Shown in pieces: positions 37,079-45,165 of a stretch of DNA of 54,370 bases (its first letter is position 1; each line of letters begins with the position of its first letter). Source of the stretch: Deltaproteobacteria bacterium (GTDB lineage Bacteria; Desulfobacterota; DSM-4660; Desulfatiglandales; HGW-15); assembly GCA_019310525.1 (NCBI GenBank), contig JAFDEE010000007.1, forward strand, positions 1 through 54,370. The letters are read 5' to 3'. The notes beneath the pieces were generated by a model. The model was not told the origin of the DNA. It was given only the letters and a program-made list of their open reading frames with translations, and did not search any database. A program made the position numbers and the translations under genes.

Positions 37079-38344
37079 ATGAATGATATCCCGGATCTGA
37101 GCGTGTCCGTCGCCGGAGTTCGGTTCAAGAGCCCCGTACTGGCCGCCTCCAGCGAATGCAGTTCAGATGTTCCACTGATTGAAAAACTTGCCGGGACAGC
37201 GGCCGGAGGGATCGTCACCAAGACCTTCACAAGTAGAGAGGAACACAAGGTCCGGGTCCGCCCCTACCAGTTTCCTCTGCAGGTATTCGGAAAAGATTAC
37301 AAGGAAGGGAATTGCCTTCTCTCCCTGGCGGCCCCCCACGTGGAGGATATCGGGCCATGGCTCGACAAGATTTCGAGGATGGCCGAAATCTGCCGTGCCT
37401 CATCCATGCCGTTGATCGCCAGTTACTTCGAGGTCCCGGAGAACCTTCCCCTCTGGATCCGCAGGGCGAGGGCCTTTGAAAAGGCGGGGGCCGACATGAT
37501 CGAGTTGAATTTCTCCTGCCCCCATACCTCCAGGGTCTTCCACCAGGGGTTCGAAGTCCCGATAGAAATCATCTCGAGGGTCAAGGAGCACACTTCCATA
37601 CCGGTCGGTCTTAAAATCGGCCCGACGCTTGAACCCCTGGAATCGTTCATAGCGTCCTTACACCGGGCATCCCCGGATTTCATCACCGCCCACAACGCTC
37701 CAGGGGGGATCCTCATCGACGTGGAAAAGGAGGTGCCCTTCGGGGCTCCCGCCATCGAGGGCTACGTCATGGGCCGGGCGTTTCTTCCCTATTCCCTCGC
37801 CAGGATCGTTCGTATACGAAGGGAATCGGACATCCCGCTCATCGGGATAGGCGGAATTGGAGCCCCCCGGGATGCCTTGCAATACCTCCTGTGCGGGTGC
37901 CACCTGGCGGGCATCGGATCCGGGCTCTATTTCGGCGGGTTCGAGATCCTGGACAGGATCCATCGCGGTATTTCAGCATGGATGAAAAACAAGGGATATC
38001 GCTCTATCGACGAATTCAGGGGAAAGGTACTCCCTCTTATCACGGACCCCGCGACCCTCGGCGCAAAGGAGAAGTATCCCTTCGTCATGCCGCCGGAGTG
38101 CCCTTACGTCCCGGTCGTGGATGAAAGCAAGTGCAATCTCTGCCGCGCCTGCGAAAAGGCTTGCATCTACGACGTATTCAGGATGGAGGCCGAAAAGGAG
38201 GGTATCAGCGTTGATGAAAGCAGATGCTGGAGCTGCGGGTTCTGTGTCGGTATCTGTCCCGGGGGCGCCATCGAGCTGAGGGACCGGCGGTACAGGGAAA
38301 GGGTCATCTGGAACAACCAGGGGACGGCGATCCCTTTCCAGTGA
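37079..38344 (+). CDS. Dihydroorotate/dihydropyrimidine dehydrogenase-like flavoprotein with ferredoxin domain
   Basis: A 421-residue FMN beta/alpha barrel fused to a two-cluster ferredoxin, as in PreA. The barrel begins LSVSVAGVRFKSPVLAASSE and has GGIVTKTFT, the active-site loop ELNFSCPHTS and the phosphate site GIGGIGAPRDALQYLLCG. The C terminus carries CNLCRACEKAC and CWSCGFCVGIC. Family members reduce or oxidise a ring C=C bond of pyrimidines or similar compounds. With HyuAB nearby, a ring reduction followed by ring opening, as in reductive pyrimidine breakdown, is one reading. The start has GGAGGAGG upstream. No PreB-like partner is present. Confidence 0.87.
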   Translation: MNDIPDLSVSVAGVRFKSPVLAASSECSSDVPLIEKLAGTAAGGIVTKTFTSREEHKVRVRPYQFPLQVFGKDYKEGNCLLSLAAPHVEDIGPWLDKISRMAEICRASSMPLIASYFEVPENLPLWIRRARAFEKAGADMIELNFSCPHTSRVFHQGFEVPIEIISRVKEHTSIPVGLKIGPTLEPLESFIASLHRASPDFITAHNAPGGILIDVEKEVPFGAPAIEGYVMGRAFLPYSLARIVRIRRESDIPLIGIGGIGAPRDALQYLLCGCHLAGIGSGLYFGGFEILDRIHRGISAWMKNKGYRSIDEFRGKVLPLITDPATLGAKEKYPFVMPPECPYVPVVDESKCNLCRACEKACIYDVFRMEAEKEGISVDESRCWSCGFCVGICPGGAIELRDRRYRERVIWNNQGTAIPFQ

Positions 38345-38423
38345 AAGGCCGGGTGGACCTTTTCCCTTCCATGTGGAAACTCCCGGGGGCGAGAAAAACG
38401 TTTACCAAGCGGAGACTAAACTA

Positions 38424-38443
38424 CTATCGGCTGAAGCCGATAG
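38424..38443. repeat. Perfect hairpin ahead of repeat B
   Basis: ctatcggct and agccgatag form a perfect 9-bp stem with a 2-nt turn, preceded by gactaaacta. This is the shape of an IS200/IS605-type subterminal hairpin. With the hairpins of repeat B downstream it could mark the two ends of a roughly 190-bp non-autonomous element. It is absent from the 47061 copy. Confidence 0.5.
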
Positions 38444-38462
38444 CTTTAAGGGCCAAGGGGCC

Positions 38463-38612
38463 AAGTGAAAATCATTTTTCCCTTAAATCCCGATTTCTCA
38501 CTCGAACCCTGGACCCCTTGAATCCTTGAACCCTACTCAAAAAAACAATCAGACCAAAGTCTTCGCCTGAAGGCGAGGGATTTTCTCCCATTCCCAGTAT
38601 GGGACATTAAAA
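38463..38612 (+). repeat. Repeat B, long copy
   Basis: About 150 bp aligning along its length with 47061-47197: aagtgaaaatcatttt, a tctcactcga block, ccttgaatccttgaa, acaatcag, the hairpin tcgcc-tgaa-ggcga, and the final ctcccattccc-agtat-gggacattaa. It fills most of the gap after the PreA-like gene. No coding capacity. Confidence 0.75.
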
Positions 38613-38691
38613 GGGGTCTCATCCCCGAAATATCCCTCGGAAAGATATGAAAATCCTTGCTACTCAAAGAATCGGGAAAAGGACCCACCGC

Positions 38692-39651
38692 TTAGTCAAG
38701 GATGAATCTGGACCCCACGCTGTTCAGGATAAAGGCCTCGGGGAAGGCCTCTGAAAACCTTCCGACGGCCTTCCATCCCGTGCAGTGCATAGGGACCAAG
38801 ACTTTCGGGTCCATGGGCTTCATAGCCTCGACGGTCTTCTCGATGACGGGTTCAAAGACCGGACCTGAAAGGTGAAAACCCCCGATGATCGTATGGATCG
38901 TCTCGATGCCCGTGATCTTTTTTCCATAAAGAACCGTATTGATAATCCCCGAGTGGGCGCAACCCGAGACCACGACCAGTCCCTTGTCCTTCAAATGGAT
39001 CACCAGGGACTGGTCGTCCCGAATGGGATCTTGTTCTTCTTTTCCTTCCCTCTCGATGACCGCAGCGGGGAATCCTTTCTCGAAATCGGTAGTCCTCTCC
39101 ACCTCCCCTGTAACCAGGATCATGTCTCCCGCCAGCAGAACGGGGGCTTCGGATTCCTGGATGCGGGCCCCTCTCTTCTCTAATTCATCCCTCTTCAGGG
39201 TATCAGGGAAGAGAAGTCTGCGCCCGTCCTCGAGTTTCAGGTACCGGGGGGCATAAAAGGCTGCGGGATGCACCACCAGGGGCACGGGGCCAGGATGATC
39301 TTCGAGGATGGGATAAAGGGCCCCGGTATGGTCCATATGCCCATGGCTCAGGACGATGGCCTCCACCTCCCCCAGGTCGACCCCCAGGAGCCGGATATTG
39401 TGTGGAACCCCTATGGCCGTGTGTCCGGTATCAAAGAGAACGGTATGTCTCTCTCCTTTCCCAAACACTGTTACGAGCAGAGAGAGACCGTGCTCGGCCA
39501 CCAGGGTGTCTTCAGAAATCATCCCGTCCCTCTCTGTGGATGGCCTAGTCACCACATCCCCGCTCCTCAGAAGCAGGTCCACATAATTGTCCATAAGGGT
39601 CAGGATTTCTACACGCTCCGCCGCCTTTAGAGAGAAATGGCCTTGGTTCAT
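38692..39651 (-). CDS. Metallo-beta-lactamase-fold hydrolase (DHPMRA-P synthase-like)
   Basis: A soluble beta-lactamase-fold metalloprotein, 319 residues. The metal motif is SHGHMDHTGAL, with further ligands in SGCAHSGIINT, GGFHLSG and the late MHCTGWKA. The opening (ILTLMDNYVDLLLRS) and AEHGLSLLV match the branch that includes the archaeal methanopterin enzyme forming ribofuranosyl-aminobenzene phosphate compounds; bacterial relatives have no settled function. The start was set at ATG 39651, where AAGGAGG has good spacing; an ATG two codons earlier overlaps the site. Confidence 0.82.
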   Translation of the reverse strand: MNQGHFSLKAAERVEILTLMDNYVDLLLRSGDVVTRPSTERDGMISEDTLVAEHGLSLLVTVFGKGERHTVLFDTGHTAIGVPHNIRLLGVDLGEVEAIVLSHGHMDHTGALYPILEDHPGPVPLVVHPAAFYAPRYLKLEDGRRLLFPDTLKRDELEKRGARIQESEAPVLLAGDMILVTGEVERTTDFEKGFPAAVIEREGKEEQDPIRDDQSLVIHLKDKGLVVVSGCAHSGIINTVLYGKKITGIETIHTIIGGFHLSGPVFEPVIEKTVEAMKPMDPKVLVPMHCTGWKAVGRFSEAFPEAFILNSVGSRFILD

Positions 39652-39840
39652 TCCCATCCTCCTTTCATCCCAAACTATGCATTAATAATGAAATTGATCT
39701 TTATTGCAATATGTTAAAGCATTCTGACAGCACCCGATGGGTGAAGGGTAAAGGGATGTTCCCTCCGCTACGTTCGCGCCAAACAGCCGGCGGGCAAGCG
39801 TTCATGCAAATTTGGGTTCATCTCAGGATTTCTCCCGGTT

Positions 39841-41280
39841 TCATTTACCCTTTATTTTACGCGCCTTCTGCTTTTGAATCCCGGTCAATTCTTCCCAGAG
39901 GGCATCAACCTGCCTCCGGGTCTCCTCCAGGCTGTGTTCGTTGTGAATGACATAGTCGGCATACCCCACCTTCTCTTCGATAGGAAGCTGGGCCTTGAGG
40001 ATGTTTTCGGCCTGCTCCACCGTGATTCCGTCCCGTTCCACCAGCCGCTCGATCTGCTTCTCTCTGGGGGTGTAAACAAGCAGGACCTTGTGGTAAAGAT
40101 ACTGGAGGTTCAACTCGATCAGCAACGGGATCTCCACCTGGATGACCGCCCCCGGGTTTTCTCTTGCCAACCGGTTGACCTTCTCCCGAAAGGCCTCATC
40201 GATCCTGGGATGGGTAAAGCTTTCCAGCTTCTTTCGCTTTTCCATGTCCCTGAATACAATATCCGACAACTTCTTGCGGTCAATGGTCCCGTCCTCCCCC
40301 AAAACCTGCTTCCCGAAGTAGTCCACGATGTCCCTCCAGGCCGGTCTTCCCGGGCGGACTACTTCTCTTGCCAAGTCGTCGAAGTTAATGAGGGGCGCCC
40401 CCTTCTCCTCCAGCATCCTCGTCACGGTGCTCTTTCCCGTGGCGATACCGCCCGTTACGGCCAGGAGCAGCCGGTCGTCCTTTCCCCTCACCTCTTCCAG
40501 CTTCTCCAGGGCCCCGTATGCCGGAGGAAAGGCATCGGTGAGATCCATTTCAGGACCCGCGTAGCTGATCGGGTACCTGACGCCTCTGCGGTAGAGGGCT
40601 TCCATCCCCCGGAGGGCCTTTTCCATCATCCCGGCCGGCAGTGCCATGACCAGATCCTCGTCCCGGGCATGGCCGTACCTCCGCTCCCCGTAACAAGGGA
40701 TGGCCAGGGAGGGCCGGCCGGTCAAGTAGCAACGGGCGATGGCATCGGAGCAGGAAGACTCCCCCACGCAATGAAAAGTCATGACTTCGTAGTTTTCAAA
40801 CTGGAGGGAATTGATGAGGAGCATGATTTGGGCCGGATTGGCGTATATCAGCACGATGTCCGGGTCAAAGGGATTGTAGACAAGGGGCGCCAGGGCCACG
40901 GCCTCGTAACGTCCCAGCGGAAGGCGGGGAATGGACTCCTCGTATTTCCTACCCTCTTCCTTGGTCCGGGTCCAGACGATACTCCGGAAAGTGCCGTCCT
41001 TGTAATAGTCCGGTGTATCCGCCAGCCCTATAACGGACGGGCACATGGGGGAGGGAAAGTCGTCCCGCTCCGCCCCGACTGTCCAATCGGCATTTCGGAC
41101 CAGGGTGATCATCTGGCAAAGCGTCACCTTGTGCTTCATACGCCGCATGAAGGGAATCTTCTCAAGATCCCCTTTCTTCTCAAGCATTTTGAAGGCAACG
41201 GGGAAGGAGGTCAGCCTCATCAATTGCTCCATCCTTCTGATAAGCGTTCCCCAATCCGGGCCTTTCAACCCCTTCGCCAT
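39841..41280 (-). CDS. coaE: DUF169 domain fused to dephospho-CoA kinase (CoaE)
   Basis: Residues 1-260 form a DUF169 domain (LTSFPVAFKMLEKKGDLE, CPSVIGLADTPDYYKDG, CVGESSCSDAIARCYLTG, YGHARDEDLVMALP). Residues 265-479 form a complete CoaE kinase: Walker A GGIATGKST near 277, the DDLAREVVRPGRPA segment, SFTHPRI and the lid EIPLLIELNLQ. CoaE makes the last step of coenzyme A synthesis and is normally about 200 residues and separate. DUF169 is common in anaerobes and of unknown role. The join is in one uninterrupted frame with GGAGGAAAGGA at the start. It may be this organism's only CoaE; the window cannot say. Confidence 0.88.
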   Translation of the reverse strand: MAKGLKGPDWGTLIRRMEQLMRLTSFPVAFKMLEKKGDLEKIPFMRRMKHKVTLCQMITLVRNADWTVGAERDDFPSPMCPSVIGLADTPDYYKDGTFRSIVWTRTKEEGRKYEESIPRLPLGRYEAVALAPLVYNPFDPDIVLIYANPAQIMLLINSLQFENYEVMTFHCVGESSCSDAIARCYLTGRPSLAIPCYGERRYGHARDEDLVMALPAGMMEKALRGMEALYRRGVRYPISYAGPEMDLTDAFPPAYGALEKLEEVRGKDDRLLLAVTGGIATGKSTVTRMLEEKGAPLINFDDLAREVVRPGRPAWRDIVDYFGKQVLGEDGTIDRKKLSDIVFRDMEKRKKLESFTHPRIDEAFREKVNRLARENPGAVIQVEIPLLIELNLQYLYHKVLLVYTPREKQIERLVERDGITVEQAENILKAQLPIEEKVGYADYVIHNEHSLEETRRQVDALWEELTGIQKQKARKIKGK

Positions 41281-41422
41281 TTCCTTTCCTCCATTGGATT
41301 CTGTACTTTTATTCCCTTCCGGAACGGTGCCCGGAAAAACTTGCGCTTCCCCGGCCCTTTGGGTGTTCCCGGAACCTGTTGCTGCCCTGTTTCTCCGGGC
41401 CTCACCCCCCCCGGCAACCTTC

Positions 41423-42553
41423 TCATGCTTTACAGGCGGCGGCCAAGCCTTTTCGGTAGGCTACGGGAGAGAAATCCCCCTCCCTCAAGGCCCGGACCAG
41501 GTCCTTCTCGTTACGAATCGAGCGGCCGAATCGCGTCGCGTAAAGCCCCACCTCCTCCACCTCGTGGGCATCGCTCCCCCCCGTAACAGGAAGCCCGATC
41601 ACCTCCGCAACACGGGATGCCAGGGCGTTCTCCCTTTCCGTAACCTTGCCGTTCAGGGTCTCCAGGGCATCCACGAATTGAAAAAGCCTTCGTTTTCCAG
41701 CCTCTTCCGGCGTCAGGCCGAGATCCCCGGCCCCGAAGACCAGAAAACCCCTGAAGGGATGGGCGGCCACCATGAACCCGCCGGCCTCTCTGACCTTTTC
41801 CCGCAAGGCCTCCAGTGTGATGAGTCCCCGGATGTCCTCATCGAGTCCGAAGACCAGGATGTCCCCCTGCTCCGTGGTGATCTCGTTCCCTCTCAAGACC
41901 ATGAAACCGTGTTTCCGGGAGAGGGCTTCACATTCTTCCGCCCGCCAGAGATGATTGTGGTCGGTCAGGCAAATCCCGTCCAGCCCGATCCGACGCGCCT
42001 CTTCTATGAGGGCATCCACGGATGCCGAACTGCAGGGAGAGCCCTGGGCGGTGTGAACGTGAAGATCGATGATAGTTCCCCCGACCGTATCCTTCAGGGT
42101 TTTCCCAGGGGAGACCGTCCCTGGGACACCCCCTTCAAGAGTGCCCGAATCCGCTCCCCCGGATGACTCCGAGGTCTCCCCGGCCTTTTCCTCCACCGGA
42201 TCCCCTCCGGCTTGCCCCACGGCCTCCCGGGCGCAGTGGCAACATTCGAGGAGCAGGTTGGCGAAATGGCGACAGGCCTTCCGCCCGATCACCTTCTGGA
42301 CCCTTCCCTTGAATCCCTCTTCCATGATCCTGAAACCCACCGCCCCTTCAAGGAGTGGAATCGCCCTGTGACACTCCGGCGTCGTCCAGCGGGTCCACCT
42401 GCCCTTGATGGCAAGGATTTCCATCTGGGGGATCCCCACGGAGAGATCCAGCTCCAGCCCGTAGATATCATCCTCCAGGACCCCGTGAACTTTCAGGCTC
42501 CCTTCTCCTTCCCTGGTGACCGTGACCAGCTTGTTCCTCATGAACCTGAGCAT
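41423..42553 (-). CDS. DUF2889-like domain fused to PHP metal-dependent phosphoesterase
   Basis: The first 115 residues (NKLVTVTREGEGSLKVHG, GLELDLSVGIPQMEILAIKG, FANLLLECCHCAREAV) resemble DUF2889 and the separate protein encoded just upstream. After a 40-residue polar linker comes a PHP domain with all metal motifs: DLHVHTAQGSPCSS, CLTDHNHL, GNEITTEQG, VAAHPFRG and GGSDAHEVEEVG. PHP proteins hydrolyse phosphate esters such as ribose cyclic phosphates or nucleoside bisphosphates. The open frame goes back to 42628, but that overlaps the upstream gene; ATG 42553 with GGGAGAA was chosen, leaving a 22-bp gap. Confidence 0.82.
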   Translation of the reverse strand: MLRFMRNKLVTVTREGEGSLKVHGVLEDDIYGLELDLSVGIPQMEILAIKGRWTRWTTPECHRAIPLLEGAVGFRIMEEGFKGRVQKVIGRKACRHFANLLLECCHCAREAVGQAGGDPVEEKAGETSESSGGADSGTLEGGVPGTVSPGKTLKDTVGGTIIDLHVHTAQGSPCSSASVDALIEEARRIGLDGICLTDHNHLWRAEECEALSRKHGFMVLRGNEITTEQGDILVFGLDEDIRGLITLEALREKVREAGGFMVAAHPFRGFLVFGAGDLGLTPEEAGKRRLFQFVDALETLNGKVTERENALASRVAEVIGLPVTGGSDAHEVEEVGLYATRFGRSIRNEKDLVRALREGDFSPVAYRKGLAAACKA

Positions 42554-42575
42554 GGTGTTCTCCCGGCACTCCTCC

Positions 42576-43079
42576 CTATCTCTCGTCGACGGGTTCAAGC
42601 CCTTCAACCAGTGAACTACCCGGTGCATAAGCAGCGCATCGATTGACCAGCCTCAGGTTCTCCCTGGCCATCCCTGCATAGAACTTCCGGGCTTCCTCGA
42701 CGTCTTGGGGGGCCTTTTTCAGGGTCTCCTTGGTGAAGGTCAAGATCACCCCGTGGCAGCATTCTTCCACCATAAAGGCCAACTGTTTCACCCCCTCGTC
42801 CTCTCCCAGCAATCCCCTGATGATCTTTCCCATTCCTGGGCCCACACGGATTCCCACCACCTTCTTTAAGGTTCCCACAGCCTCTGAAAGGGCTTTCCCA
42901 TCACTCCTATAAACTTCCCCCTTGGCGGCCAGCACCTCCAGGTCCGGAAGCTTTACCCTGATCTCCACGAAGACGTCCAAGCCCGTGTCCTGAAGGCGGC
43001 ACCAGGCCCTCAGCATCTTCTCATCTACTTGCTCAACACTCGTGCAGCGGTTCCTGCAAAAAGCCACCAAGCCACCCAT
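42576..43079 (-). CDS. DUF2889-like protein
   Basis: A 167-residue protein whose middle (VFVEIRVKLPDLEVLAAKGEV, VGIRVGPGMGKIIRGLLGE, FMVEECCHGVILTFTKE) parallels the N-terminal domain of the PHP fusion 22 bp downstream: both have a strand pair ending in a lysine-glycine turn, a short charged loop, and an E-C-C-H helix. The ECCH motif could bind a metal. The two genes look like a duplication in which one copy gained a phosphoesterase. Function unknown. Confidence 0.7.
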   Translation of the reverse strand: MGGLVAFCRNRCTSVEQVDEKMLRAWCRLQDTGLDVFVEIRVKLPDLEVLAAKGEVYRSDGKALSEAVGTLKKVVGIRVGPGMGKIIRGLLGEDEGVKQLAFMVEECCHGVILTFTKETLKKAPQDVEEARKFYAGMARENLRLVNRCAAYAPGSSLVEGLEPVDER

Positions 43080-43186
43080 GAGGCCGAACTCCTTTCATTC
43101 GTCTTTCCTCGGGAACGCCACTCCCGGACGCTATCCCAGCCTCCGGCCGGCAGGAAAGACCATTTCAACTGGTGCCCATCCACGAA

Positions 43187-43969
43187 CTAACGCCCCTTCC
43201 ACACAGGCTTCCTCTTTTCAAGAAAGGCCAGGACCCCTTCCTGGGCATCCTCCGTCATACAGAGACTTGCGAACACCTCGTTTGTATATTCCAGCGCCTT
43301 GGCGAATTCAAGGTCGGACATGCCATAAAAGGCCTGTTTACCCATTTGAAGGGCCACAGGGCTTTTCGAGGCCAGCTTTTCCGCCAGGGCCATGGTCTCC
43401 TCCTCAAGCCTGTCCTTGGGGACCACTCGGTTCACCAGTCCCCAGCGTTCCGCTTCCTCGGCATCGATCAAATCTCCGGTCATCAGCAACTCTAGGCACC
43501 GCTTCCTGCCGAGGGACCGGGAGAGGGGAACCGCGGGTCCCATACAGAAAAGTCCCACGTTTACGGCCGTGGCTCCGATCTTTGTTCCTTCCGCCACGAT
43601 CGCCAGGTCGGCGGCGGCCAGCAGCCCCACCCCGTTTGCAACGGCATAGCCCTGGGCGGAGACGATCACCGGTCTTTTCATCCCGGCAATGACCAGGAAG
43701 ACCCGTTCCATGGCCCGGATCCACTCCCTGTATTCCGGGAGCGATTTTCCGAAAAAATCCTTGAGATCGATGCCCGTGCAAAATGCCTTGCCAGTACCGT
43801 TGACGACCACGACCCGAACCTCTTCCCTCCGGTCCATTTCTTCCAGGATCCGGCATAGCCCCTCCGCCAGGGACCGGTCAAAGGTGTTGAACTGCTCCGG
43901 CCGATTGAGGGAAATCACGCCCACATGGCCCCTTGTCTCCACCAGAATACTTTCATCGGACATCATCAT
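43187..43969 (-). CDS. Enoyl-CoA hydratase/isomerase (crotonase) family protein
   Basis: A 260-residue crotonase-fold enzyme. The CoA-binding and oxyanion-hole parts are clear: ISLNRPEQFNTFDRSL, GKAFCTGIDLKDFFG, GYAVANGVGLLAAADLAIVA. In hydratases two glutamates follow at fixed places. Here the corresponding segment reads TKIGATAVNVGLFCMGPAVP, with no glutamate, so simple hydration is doubtful; an isomerase, thioesterase or decarboxylase activity on a CoA ester is more likely. AGGAGGGGGAAGG precedes the ATG triplet series. It is not closely packed with other beta-oxidation genes. Confidence 0.85.
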   Translation of the reverse strand: MMMSDESILVETRGHVGVISLNRPEQFNTFDRSLAEGLCRILEEMDRREEVRVVVVNGTGKAFCTGIDLKDFFGKSLPEYREWIRAMERVFLVIAGMKRPVIVSAQGYAVANGVGLLAAADLAIVAEGTKIGATAVNVGLFCMGPAVPLSRSLGRKRCLELLMTGDLIDAEEAERWGLVNRVVPKDRLEEETMALAEKLASKSPVALQMGKQAFYGMSDLEFAKALEYTNEVFASLCMTEDAQEGVLAFLEKRKPVWKGR

Positions 43970-43993
43970 GACCTTCCCCCTCCTGGTCTACCT

Positions 43994-44033
43994 AGTGTCC
44001 ATCCATAAATGAGAACATTTATGGATGGACACT
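43994..44033. mobile_element. 40-bp perfect palindrome with 4-bp target duplication (collapsed MITE)
   Basis: agtgtccatccataaatg (43994-44011), a 4-nt centre agaa, then the exact reverse complement (44016-44033). Both sides carry ACCT (43990-43993 and 44034-44037). The arms are identical to the ends of the 160-bp element at 49437-49596, so this is the same terminal repeat pair with no interior. The centre agaa also follows the left end of the long copy. Confidence 0.85.
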
Positions 44034-44097
44034 ACCTAAAATTACCGCTTCCTTGTACCCGTGCGGTTCTAATGCCCCCCCGGAAATCCTTCCGCCG

Positions 44098-45165
44098 CTA
44101 CAAGGGAACCAAACACATGCGCCGCGCCCGCAGGTAATGTTTCGGGATCCGGTCCTGGGCGGCACCCCATGCCCCCAGGAAAGGAAAGACAAAAACGTCC
44201 CCCGCTTTGATCCCCCCATAAGCGCCCGCAAAAGGTCGGCCTATTCCTCCAGTAGGACCCCGCCCGGCCCATTCAAGGATCCCAAAGGGATCGCCGCCCC
44301 CTTCTTTTATATCCCCTTCCCGTACCAAGAGCAATCCGGAGGCTTCGAATGCCCGGATTCCGGGATCGAGCCACAGATCGAAATCCGGGAAGATTTCTCT
44401 CACCATTTCAAGGACCTCGGCCGTTGGGGCCTGGGCCACCCTTCCCGTTTCATCCTTTCGCAAAACCACCGCACCCTCCCCCAAAACAATGAGTCGTTCT
44501 CCTGGAACAGCGGAAGACAGGTCCGACATCCAATCGACCGTCTCCCTCGGGATTCCCTCCCTCAAAACCCCGTCCAAGCCTTTCAGGTAAAAACCCATCC
44601 AGGAAACGGGAAACTCCTTCAGGCCCCGGATCACCCTTTCTACGCCCTTTCTTACCGACACCCCCGAAATATCCTCTTCGCGCCGGGATCCAAGATCCAA
44701 GCTCACGAAGATCCAGGCACCTTCAGGACCACCGGAGAGATCTTCGAGTCGAACGGCCTCATCCAGGACCCGGCAGATACAGGCGGTGAGAAGTTCCGGG
44801 ACCGGCCCGTCCATCTCGCCCCCCTGGACCAGGAGAACCCGGCTTCCCCCAAGATTCGACAGGGACATTGAGAGTCGCTTGGTTTCCCGGGTGGAGGTGC
44901 AGGTGAAGCCGGCGCCCATACGAAGGGCCTTGTCCAGGATATCCGGGTGAAAGCCGATCCCACAAGGGAAGAAAACCTCCTTTACATCTTCTAAGTATAG
45001 GAAATCAAACAGGATGTCATTGATAGTCTCCTCGTTGTATACCATACAGGGTGTAGTACTACGTCCCGCAATTTCCAGGAGTTCATCGTATCTCTCTCTC
45101 CACCAAGCGCCCCTTTGGGCAACAGAATGCAAAAGATTTCCAGAGTCAGGGTGTTTTTCATTCAT
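44098..45165 (-). CDS. LysA-like PLP-decarboxylase-fold protein lacking the PLP lysine
   Basis: The order of segments follows group IV decarboxylases such as diaminopimelate decarboxylase: TTPCMVYNEETINDIL, VFFPCGIGFHPDIL, GAGFTCTSTRETKRL, ISGVSVRKGVERVIRGL, DPGIRAFEASGLLLV, and KAGDVFVFPFLGAWG. In true enzymes the second segment reads YAxKAN, with the lysine that holds PLP. Here that position is Gly69 (FFPCGIG). The C-terminal substrate-binding tyrosine region is also altered (GAWGAAQDR). It is therefore probably a non-catalytic relative, or one with a different cofactor. The start is weakly supported (ATG 45165, poor Shine-Dalgarno). It lies 64 bp from the palindromic MITE. Confidence 0.65.
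   Translation of the reverse strand: MNEKHPDSGNLLHSVAQRGAWWRERYDELLEIAGRSTTPCMVYNEETINDILFDFLYLEDVKEVFFPCGIGFHPDILDKALRMGAGFTCTSTRETKRLSMSLSNLGGSRVLLVQGGEMDGPVPELLTACICRVLDEAVRLEDLSGGPEGAWIFVSLDLGSRREEDISGVSVRKGVERVIRGLKEFPVSWMGFYLKGLDGVLREGIPRETVDWMSDLSSAVPGERLIVLGEGAVVLRKDETGRVAQAPTAEVLEMVREIFPDFDLWLDPGIRAFEASGLLLVREGDIKEGGGDPFGILEWAGRGPTGGIGRPFAGAYGGIKAGDVFVFPFLGAWGAAQDRIPKHYLRARRMCLVPL

Noticed and set aside
38345-38691. CRISPR-like array in the repeat-rich gap
   Set aside because: The repeats are single dispersed copies at separate loci, not a tandem array with unique spacers.
39874-41586. 570-codon open frame on the plus strand
   Set aside because: It lies antisense to the DUF169-CoaE gene, reads as proline- and glycine-rich shadow sequence, and has no start signal or family resemblance.
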